A model generated the notes under the pieces. The model had not been told where the DNA came from and did not search any database. It saw nothing but the letters and a program-made list of their open reading frames with translations. From NCBI GenBank assembly GCA_023443095.1, contig JAEZVV010000007.1:1-19147 (forward strand): 19,147 nucleotides of DNA, in the 5' to 3' direction. Positions within the stretch are counted from its first letter, which is position 1; each line of letters begins with the position of its first letter. A program made the translations under genes and the position numbers. Below, piece by piece: positions 14,090 to 19,147 of the stretch. The stretch is from Pseudomonadota bacterium (GTDB lineage Bacteria; Pseudomonadota; Gammaproteobacteria; Burkholderiales; Burkholderiaceae_F).

Positions 14090-14542
14090 ATGCCGAGCAA
14101 CACCGTCCGCCTACATCGCGTCCTGCGCGCGCCGCCCGAACGGGTCTACCGCGCCTTTCTCGATCTCGAGGCAATGGTCAAATGGCTACCGCCCCACGGA
14201 TTTACCGCCAGGATCGATCACATCGACGCCAGGGTCGGCGGCAGTTACCGGATGTCGTTCACGAACTTCGGCACCGGCAAAAGCCATTCCTTCGGCGGCC
14301 AGTACCTTGAACTCAAAGCCCCCGAGCTGATCCGCTACAGCGACCGCTTTGAAGACCCCAATCTGCCAGGTGAAATCCAGGTCACCGTGTCCTTGCGTGC
14401 GGTCAGCTGCGGCACCGAGCTCAACATCGTTCAGGAAGGAATCCCCGCCGTGATTCCGCTCGAGCTCTGCCATCTCGGCTGGCAGGAATCGCTGTCCTTG
14501 CTCGCCGCCCTGGTCGAGGCCGACATTCCCGACCAAACCTAG
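14090..14542 (+). CDS. SRPBCC/AHSA1-like domain protein
   Basis: This is a 150-residue START/Bet v1-fold protein. The family opening is HRVLRAPPERVYRAFLD (9-25), then VKWLPPHGFTARIDHID (30-46), the glycine turn VGGSYRMSF (49-57), and GTELNIVQEGIP (108-119). The C-terminal helix GWQESLSLLAALVE (130-143) is the usual end of the AHSA1 group, which binds hydrophobic ligands in a deep cavity or, in eukaryotes, activates Hsp90. The bacterial members are mostly uncharacterised and often pair with ArsR-type regulators; none is present here. A GGAGG ribosome site lies upstream of the ATG. Confidence 0.9.
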   Translation: MPSNTVRLHRVLRAPPERVYRAFLDLEAMVKWLPPHGFTARIDHIDARVGGSYRMSFTNFGTGKSHSFGGQYLELKAPELIRYSDRFEDPNLPGEIQVTVSLRAVSCGTELNIVQEGIPAVIPLELCHLGWQESLSLLAALVEADIPDQT

Positions 14543-14576
14543 CCCGCGCGTTCACCGCCGGCAAAGCGTTACGATG

Positions 14577-14598
14577 CGCGCGGCGCCAACGCCGCGCG
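14577..14598. repeat. Perfect GC hairpin upstream of the cyclotransferase gene
   Basis: CGCGCGGCG (14577-14585) and CGCCGCGCG (14590-14598) form a 9-bp stem around CCAA. It lies 35 bases after the SRPBCC stop and 54 bases before the next start. It lacks a T-run, so a 3'-end function for the upstream gene or a leader role for the downstream one are both possible. Confidence 0.45.
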
Positions 14599-14651
14599 AT
14601 CGCCCGGCCGCCACCCCATGTCGGCCCGTGCCCTCTCCGAAACCCAAGCTC

Positions 14652-15437
14652 ATGAACCCAAGCCTTTCCCGCCGTGCTCTTCTGGGCGGACTTTTATCCG
14701 CCGCCGCTGGCGCCAGGGCGCGGCCCGCCAGCCTGCCGATCTTCGGCTACGAGGTCGTCAAGGCCTATCCGCACGACCCGCGCGCCTTCACCCAGGGGCT
14801 TCAATATCGCGACGGCTTTCTCTACGAAAGCACGGGTCTGGTGGGCCGCTCCTCGCTGCGCAAGGTCGAGCTCGCCTCCGGCCGCATCCTGCAGCAGCGC
14901 GACTTGCCGCCGCCGTATTTCGGCGAAGGCATCACGCTCTGGAAAAACGAGATCTACTGGCTGACCTGGCGCTCGCAAGTCGGCTTTGTGTTCGACGCGG
15001 AGACCTTCGCTCCCAAGCGCCAGTTCCTGTACGCGGGCGAAGGCTGGGGCCTGACTCATAACGGCCGGCACCTGATCCAGAGCGATGGCAGTTCGGAGCT
15101 GCGCTACCTCGAGCCGGGCACGATGAAAGAAATCCGGCGGCTCCAGGTCACCGCCAACGGCGTACCGGTGGACCAGCTCAACGAGCTCGAGTGGGTCGAA
15201 GGCGAAATCTTCGCCAATCTCTGGCAGACCGACCGCATCGCCCGGATCGAGCCGAGTTCGGGCCGGGTAACGGGCTGGATCGAGCTCGGCGGCCTGCTCG
15301 AGTCTCACGCCGGGCCGATGGTCAGAGCCGACGTCTTGAACGGCATCGCCTACGACGCGGCCAACAAGCGCCTCTTCGTCACCGGCAAGCTGTGGCCGGC
15401 GCTGTTCGAGATCAAGCTGGTGCACCGGCCGCGTTAA
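14652..15437 (+). CDS. Glutaminyl-peptide cyclotransferase (bacterial/plant type), exported
   Basis: This 261-residue beta-propeller enzyme is expected to cyclise N-terminal glutamine to pyroglutamate in the periplasm. The signal sequence SLSRRALLGGLLSAAAGARA (4-23) has a twin-arginine-like SRRALLG start and an AxA-type end, so Tat export is plausible. Family blocks are KAYPHDPRAFTQGLQY (37-52), LYESTGLVGRSSLRKV (57-72), FGEGITLW (90-97), NELEWVEGEIFANLWQTDRI (177-196), VLNGIAYD (228-235) and LFVTGKLWPALFEI (241-254). The segment order and length match the plant/Xanthomonas-type cyclase rather than the zinc-dependent animal type. ATG 14652 is chosen because it places the signal peptide at the terminus; a longer frame from 14574 adds an unlikely proline-arginine-rich tail. 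Confidence 0.91.
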   Translation: MNPSLSRRALLGGLLSAAAGARARPASLPIFGYEVVKAYPHDPRAFTQGLQYRDGFLYESTGLVGRSSLRKVELASGRILQQRDLPPPYFGEGITLWKNEIYWLTWRSQVGFVFDAETFAPKRQFLYAGEGWGLTHNGRHLIQSDGSSELRYLEPGTMKEIRRLQVTANGVPVDQLNELEWVEGEIFANLWQTDRIARIEPSSGRVTGWIELGGLLESHAGPMVRADVLNGIAYDAANKRLFVTGKLWPALFEIKLVHRPR

Positions 15438-15438
15438 G

Positions 15439-15468
15439 CCGACGCTGCGGGCCGCAGCTTGACGTCGG
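15439..15468. repeat. Two-level hairpin between the cyclotransferase and the next gene
   Basis: An outer 6-bp stem, CCGACG (15439-15444) and CGTCGG (15463-15468), encloses an inner 5-bp stem, CTGCG (15445-15449) and CGCAG (15453-15457). It starts directly after the cyclotransferase stop. There is no T-run, so it may be an RNA-stability element between two cotranscribed genes or a weak terminator. Confidence 0.4.
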
Positions 15469-15521
15469 GCGAGCGCCGCTCCACCTTGAAAGGCCGTTTC
15501 CCGGCTAGGCAAGGAGGTGCC

Positions 15522-15905
15522 ATGAACCCGTCCCTGCTCCACGTCGCTATCGCATCGACCCTCGCCGCCCTGACCCTGGCCGCTGCCGCGGCCGAACCCA
15601 GCCGCTTCACTTTCACACCCAAGTTCAAGGACCCCGACCCCGGCCGCCGCAACTGGGAGCGGCGCGGCAACACCTACGTCGAGACCCTGCCCTCGGGCCG
15701 AACCAACACCTTCCGCATCAGCAAGCCCGGTCAGGTCAACGGGCAGCCCGGCATCATCGTGCAGAAGGTGAGCGAGCCCAACTTCTACGTCTTCATCGCC
15801 GACTCGTCCGCGCGCCGCCCCGAACTCTGGTGGTGGCGCGACAGCGGCAAGTGGAACTTCATGGGCACGATGGAAAACGTCAGCGCGCCGCACAACATCG
15901 ACTGA
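15522..15905 (+). CDS. Unrecognised 127-residue secreted protein
   Basis: I do not recognise this protein. It begins with a clear Sec signal peptide (residues 1 to about 24, ending AAAAA before Glu25), so the mature form of about 103 residues should be periplasmic or outside. The mature chain is rich in Arg, Asn, Pro and Trp, with a NTYVETLPSGRTNTFRI segment (50-66), VNGQPGIIVQKV (72-83), FYVFIADSS (88-96) and a cluster of three tryptophans, LWWWRD (102-107). It has no cysteine, so no disulfide and no lipobox. The alternation of polar and aromatic residues suggests a small beta-sheet protein, perhaps of a lectin-like or lipid-binding type; this is inference. An AAGGAGG ribosome site lies 4 bases before the ATG. 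It follows the cyclotransferase by 84 bases. Confidence 0.82.
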   Translation: MNPSLLHVAIASTLAALTLAAAAAEPSRFTFTPKFKDPDPGRRNWERRGNTYVETLPSGRTNTFRISKPGQVNGQPGIIVQKVSEPNFYVFIADSSARRPELWWWRDSGKWNFMGTMENVSAPHNID

Positions 15906-15918
15906 TCCGCCGCGGACT

Positions 15919-15948
15919 GTGGCCCGGCCCCAACAGGGCGGCGGCCAC
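15919..15948 (+). terminator. Candidate terminator after the 127-residue secreted protein
   Basis: GTGGCC (15919-15924) pairs with GGCCAC (15943-15948), and GCCC (15927-15930) with GGGC (15936-15939), with a small internal loop. It is followed by CGTTTCG, a weak T-run. It starts 14 bases after the stop codon. Confidence 0.45.
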
Positions 15949-16035
15949 CGTTTCGCCGGCCGCTCCGGCGCGATATCGTTGGCTGGAACCCGCGCCAGCA
16001 CAGCGTCCTGCCTGCATCACCTCAGGAACCCTGAC

Positions 16036-17715
16036 ATGTCGCCCGCATCCCAGGACCGACCCGGCCCGGCGGCCGGCCTGCGCTCCGACCTCGTGGCCGG
16101 CCTGACGGCCGCGGCCGTGGTACTGCCCAAGGCCATGGCCTACGCCACCGTGGCCGGCCTGCCGGTGGCGATCGGTCTCTACACCGCCTTCGTCCCGATG
16201 CTGATCTACGCGCTGCTGGGTTCGTCGCGCGTGCTCAGCGTCAGTTCGACCACCACCCTCGCCATCCTCGCCGGCACCCAGCTCGGTCTGGCCGTGCCCG
16301 ACGCCGACCCCGCCAAACTTGTCACCGCCACCGCAACCCTGACGGCCCTGGTCGGGCTCATGTTGCTGCTGGCCCGGTTGTTGCGCCTCGGCTTCGTTGC
16401 CAACTTCATCTCGACCCCGGTGCTCACCGGATTCAAAGCCGGGATCGGCCTGGTGATCGTGCTCGACCAGGTGCCCAAGCTGCTTGGCATCCACATCGCC
16501 AAGCAGGGCTTCTTCCTGGATCTGGCGAGCGTGATCCAGCACATTCCCGCCACTTCGCTGCTGACCTTGGCCGTGGCGGCGGCAAGCCTCGCCGTGCTGA
16601 TCGGCATGGAGCGGCTGTGGCCGCATTCGCCCGCGCCCCTGGTGGCCGTGGCGGGCGGCATCGCCGCCTCGTGGTGGTTCGGGCTGCAGGCGGCCGGCGT
16701 CTCGACCGTCGGCCTGATCCCGCAGGGCTTGCCGGCCATCACCCTGCCCGAGCCCGATTTGCTGGCTCAACTTGCGCCCGGGGCGTTAGGCATCGCCCTG
16801 ATGAGTTTCACCGAAACCATTGCCGCCGGCCGCGCTTTTGCCCGCCCCGGCGAACCGCCGATCGACGCCAACCGGGAACTGGTCGCTACCGGGGCCGCCA
16901 ACCTCGGCGGCGCCTTCTTCGGCGCCATGCCCGCCGGCGGTGGCACTTCCCAGACGGCTGTGGTCAGGGCCGCGGGCGGCGTGTCCCAGAAGGCGTCGTT
17001 GGTCACCGCGGCGGCGGCAGTCGCCACCATGCTGCTGCTCGCGCCGCTGCTCGGGCTGCTGCCCAACGCCACGCTTGCGGCGGTGGTGATCGTGTATTCG
17101 GCCAGCCTGATCCAGCCGGCCGAGTTCAAGGCCATCCGTCAGGTGCGGACGATGGAGTTTCGATGGGCGCTGGCCGCCGCCTTCGGCGTGCTGGTGTTCG
17201 GCACCCTGCAAGGCATCGTGGTGGCGATCATCCTGTCTTTGATCGGCCTCTCAAGCCAGACCGCCCACCCGCGCGTGTCGGTGATAGGCCGCAAGCGTGG
17301 CGCCGATGTCCTGCGGCCGCTTTCGCCCGAACACCCCGACGACGAAACCTTCGAAGGCCTCCTGATCGTGCGCCCGGAAGGGCGGCTTTTCTTCGTCAAC
17401 GCGCAAGACGTGGCCGCCCAGATCAACCACTTGATCGAGTTGTACCAGCCACGAGTGCTCGCGCTCGACCTCAGCCGGGTGCCCGACGTCGAGTACTCCG
17501 CCTTGCAGATGCTGGCCGAGGGCGAGAAACGCCTGAGTCAACAAGGCATCACCGTGTGGCTGGTGGGGCTCAACCCGAGCGTGCTCGAGGTCGTCCGCCA
17601 CGCCGGCTTGGGCCAGCGGCTCGGGCGCGAGCGGCTATTGTTCAACGCCCGCATCGCGATCGCCCGATATCAGGCGCTGCAAGGCAAGACCGCAGACCCG
17701 ACACGGCCCGCTTGA
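16036..17715 (+). CDS. SulP family anion transporter with C-terminal STAS domain
   Basis: This 559-residue inner-membrane carrier belongs to the SLC26/SulP family and probably moves sulfate, bicarbonate or a dicarboxylate. About 10-14 hydrophobic segments fill residues 15 to about 420. Signature stretches are VLPKAMAYATVAGLPVAIGLY (29-49), where the more usual PQ is PK, VSSTTTLAILAGTQLG (69-84), NFISTPVLTGFKAGIGLVI (123-141) and MSFTETIAAGRAFA near the middle. The STAS domain runs from about 430 to 545, with VLALDLSRVPDVEYSALQMLAEGEKRL as its core. ATG 16036 has an AGGA ribosome site and gives the short polar tail usual before TM1; a frame from 15919 adds an unlikely 39 residues. No carbonic anhydrase gene is adjacent, so the substrate is open. 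The stop is 7 bases from a convergent gene. Confidence 0.92.
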   Translation: MSPASQDRPGPAAGLRSDLVAGLTAAAVVLPKAMAYATVAGLPVAIGLYTAFVPMLIYALLGSSRVLSVSSTTTLAILAGTQLGLAVPDADPAKLVTATATLTALVGLMLLLARLLRLGFVANFISTPVLTGFKAGIGLVIVLDQVPKLLGIHIAKQGFFLDLASVIQHIPATSLLTLAVAAASLAVLIGMERLWPHSPAPLVAVAGGIAASWWFGLQAAGVSTVGLIPQGLPAITLPEPDLLAQLAPGALGIALMSFTETIAAGRAFARPGEPPIDANRELVATGAANLGGAFFGAMPAGGGTSQTAVVRAAGGVSQKASLVTAAAAVATMLLLAPLLGLLPNATLAAVVIVYSASLIQPAEFKAIRQVRTMEFRWALAAAFGVLVFGTLQGIVVAIILSLIGLSSQTAHPRVSVIGRKRGADVLRPLSPEHPDDETFEGLLIVRPEGRLFFVNAQDVAAQINHLIELYQPRVLALDLSRVPDVEYSALQMLAEGEKRLSQQGITVWLVGLNPSVLEVVRHAGLGQRLGRERLLFNARIAIARYQALQGKTADPTRPA

Positions 17716-17722
17716 CTCAGAC

Positions 17723-18295
17723 TCAGGCCTGGCGCGGCAAGACCGTCAGCACGCGCATGATGAAAGCGTGCAGCTCCGACATGTAGTTGCTCAGGAACTC
17801 GGTCGTACCGGCATCGGTGACTTCGCCTTCAGGTGTGATGAGACCGGGCTTGAACTGGATGTAAGCCTCGACCGTGTTCATCAGCGGCGAGTTGCAGAAG
17901 CACAGGACCCCCCGCAGGCTCTGCTGTGCCACCGCCGTACCGATCGATCCCGGCGAGGTGCCGATCACGCCCGACGGCTTGCGTGCGAACGAGTTCTTGC
18001 CCCAGGGACGGCTGGCCCAGTCGATGGCGTTCTTGAGGCCGCCGGGAATCGAGCGGTTGTATTCCGGCGTCACGAAAAGCACCGCATCCACATCGGCAAT
18101 CGCCTGTTTGAACGCACGGGCAACCGGCGGATAGTCGGCGTCGTAGTCCGGGCTGTAGATCGGGAGATCCTTGATCGGGATCTCGCTCAACACGAGTTCG
18201 GGGGGCGCCAGCCTGACCAGCGCCTTGGCGAGCATGCGGTTGATCGATGTCGAACTCATGCTGCCGACGAAATAACCGACCTTGTATTGGGTCAT
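17723..18295 (-). CDS. NAD(P)H-dependent FMN reductase
   Basis: This is a 190-residue flavodoxin-fold reductase. The phosphate-binding loop is GSMSSTSINRMLAKAL (11-26), and the diagnostic flavin segment is TPEYNRSIPGGLKNAIDWASRP (76-97), seen in the ChrR/YieF and azoreductase-like NADPH-FMN reductase group. These reduce quinones, chromate or azo dyes in vitro and are thought to defend against redox cycling. AAGGAG lies 7 bases before the ATG at 18295. A promoter-like pair is upstream at 18335-18363. Its end is only 7 bases from the convergent SulP gene with no terminator between, so read-through of each mRNA into the other's antisense is likely. Confidence 0.92.
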   Translation of the reverse strand: MTQYKVGYFVGSMSSTSINRMLAKALVRLAPPELVLSEIPIKDLPIYSPDYDADYPPVARAFKQAIADVDAVLFVTPEYNRSIPGGLKNAIDWASRPWGKNSFARKPSGVIGTSPGSIGTAVAQQSLRGVLCFCNSPLMNTVEAYIQFKPGLITPEGEVTDAGTTEFLSNYMSELHAFIMRVLTVLPRQA

Positions 18296-18334
18296 GTATC
18301 TCTCCTTAGCTCCCGAGCGGGAAGCGCTCAGTTC

Positions 18335-18363
18335 AATCTACGCGCCGGCCTACCCTCTCACAA
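18335..18363 (-). promoter_or_regulatory. Candidate promoter of the FMN reductase gene
   Basis: On the minus strand TTGTGA (18363-18358), a 17-base spacer and TAGATT (18340-18335) each match four of six sigma-70 consensus bases. This would give a leader of about 32 bases to the ATG at 18295, including the AAGGAG ribosome site. Confidence 0.45.
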
Positions 18364-18434
18364 GGTGCCGCGACTCCCTGGGGCAAAATCGTCAGATCCC
18401 GCACCCGGACTAAGCTCCGGACCGTGAGGGCAGC

Positions 18435-18857
18435 TCAGCCGCGCCGGTTGACCATCCAGTCAGCAGTCTGAAAAAAGGACTTCGCCAGGCCTTGCCGCAG
18501 GTCGGGATCAATCTGGCACTCGCTCATGGCCTGGTCCATACAGGCCAGCCACTGGTCGCGCTCGACCGGGCCGATGGCAAACGGCATGTGCCGCGCACGC
18601 AGCATCGGATGGCCGTAGCGCTCGATATAGAGGTTGGGACCGCCCAACCAGCCCGACAGGAACATGAAAAGCTTGTCGCGTGCCGCGGCAAGATCGCTGC
18701 CATGCGCGGCTCTCAGCTGCATATACGCGGGCTCGATCTCCATCAGGTCGTAGAAGCGTTGCACCAGCTCGCGCAAGCGGGCTTCGCCGCCGAGTTGCGC
18801 GTAAGGGGTCCGTTGGACTTCAGCCAGATTTTCAGTGGGATTGGGAACGGTGCTCAT
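18435..18857 (-). CDS. Group II truncated haemoglobin
   Basis: This 140-residue haem protein has the 2-on-2 globin fold. The A helix contains PYAQLGGEARLRELVQRFYDLM (18-39), with Phe35/Tyr36 at the B9-B10 positions of the distal pocket. FLSGWLGGPNLYIERYGHPMLRARHMPF (66-93) covers the E-F region and carries proximal His90. Trp103 (DQWLACMDQAM) is the G8 tryptophan that defines groups II and III. Members bind O2 or NO and are linked to nitric oxide or oxidative stress. The ATG overlaps the stop of the preceding permease gene (ATGA), so translation is probably coupled. N-terminal residues 1-17 are an extension beyond the core. Confidence 0.93.
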   Translation of the reverse strand: MSTVPNPTENLAEVQRTPYAQLGGEARLRELVQRFYDLMEIEPAYMQLRAAHGSDLAAARDKLFMFLSGWLGGPNLYIERYGHPMLRARHMPFAIGPVERDQWLACMDQAMSECQIDPDLRQGLAKSFFQTADWMVNRRG

Positions 18858-19147
18858 GACTCTCTCAGTGTGGCGAGCGGCGGCGTCCTGAGCACGCCGC
18901 GCAGGCCCATCCAGCCACCGGCCGCCGCGATCAGGCAGCCGGCCGCGATACCGATGACAAATACCGCCGGCTTGACGGCGTAATCGAACTCGAAGGCGTA
19001 TTTGGCCAGCGCCCAGCCGACCGCTGCCGCGCCGGCGGCGGCGAGCAGCCCCGCCAGCGCGCCCAGCGCCAGCAGCTCGCCGAACTGGGTGCGGGCGAGC
19101 TGCTGGCGCGAAGCGCCGAGCGCTCGCAGCAAGCCGGCCTCGCGCAC
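18854..19147 (-). CDS. FtsX-type ABC transporter permease, C-terminal end, 5' truncated by the window edge
   Basis: Only the last 97 residues are visible, and the frame stays open to the window edge. REAGLLRALGASRQQLARTQFGE is the signature just before the last two membrane segments of FtsX/MacB/YbbP-type permeases, where REAG and ALGASR are typical. Two hydrophobic stretches follow (LLALGALAGLLAAAGAAAVGW and PAVFVIGIAAGCLIAAAGGW), and the protein ends in TPPLATLRES, the usual FtsX tail. YbbP-like permeases work with a YbbA-type ATPase and often with secreted lipases or peptide export; the ATPase is not in the window. Its stop codon shares four bases with the globin start, so the two form one operon. 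Confidence 0.85.
   Translation of the reverse strand: MREAGLLRALGASRQQLARTQFGELLALGALAGLLAAAGAAAVGWALAKYAFEFDYAVKPAVFVIGIAAGCLIAAAGGWMGLRGVLRTPPLATLRES

Noticed and set aside
14694..16001. A 435-codon minus-strand frame opposite the cyclotransferase and the small secreted gene
   Set aside because: No domain or ribosome site, and both plus-strand genes have signal peptides and good starts.

Overview
The window is a stretch of GC-rich proteobacterial chromosome. Codon usage is strongly G/C at third positions. The gene content (AcnA aconitase, YbdL-type aminotransferase, RmuC, a SiaABCD signalling operon, entericidin lipoprotein, group II truncated haemoglobin) points to a betaproteobacterium, possibly in or near the Rhodocyclales, but the sequence alone does not fix the genus. 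No tRNA, rRNA, insertion sequence, integrase, CRISPR array or phage gene was seen. It reads as core or ordinary accessory chromosome, with short intergenic gaps and many GC-rich hairpins at gene ends.

Layout. 1-819: C-terminal part of aconitase A, cut by the window edge, followed by a clear intrinsic terminator. 978-2091: an OmpA-domain membrane-anchored protein and a stand-alone PIN-domain protein, both on the plus strand. 2145-3748: minus-strand papain-like (C1) peptidase and a RutE-like nitroreductase. 3817-4980: plus-strand methionine/aromatic aminotransferase of the YbdL type, divergent from the nitroreductase. 5020-8793: minus-strand siaA-siaB-siaC-siaD operon, with intergenic gaps of 7, 14 and 3 bases. 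9071-10505: minus-strand YjdF/DUF2238 membrane protein, YhbS-like acetyltransferase and an entericidin-like small lipoprotein. 10601-12665: rmuC followed 7 bases later by a DUF488 gene. 13032-14542: three small plus-strand proteins (VOC, GFA/CENP-V, SRPBCC). 14652-17715: secreted glutaminyl-peptide cyclotransferase, an unrecognised 127-residue secreted protein and a SulP anion transporter with a STAS domain. 17723-19147: minus-strand NAD(P)H-FMN reductase, truncated haemoglobin and the C-terminal end of an FtsX-type ABC permease whose stop overlaps the globin start.

The most coherent system is the sia operon. A membrane PP2C phosphatase (SiaA) and a GHKL-type kinase (SiaB) would set the phosphorylation state of the STAS-like protein SiaC, which in Pseudomonas aeruginosa binds and activates the diguanylate cyclase SiaD. 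All key residues are present here, including the threonine at SiaC position 68. SiaD also carries an internal repeat in its N-terminal helical stalk. The remaining genes look like independent housekeeping or stress functions. I did not find a convincing wholly new multi-gene system. The least understood elements are the 127-residue secreted protein after the cyclotransferase, the cytoplasmic C1 peptidase with a palindrome upstream, and the DUF488 gene coupled to rmuC.
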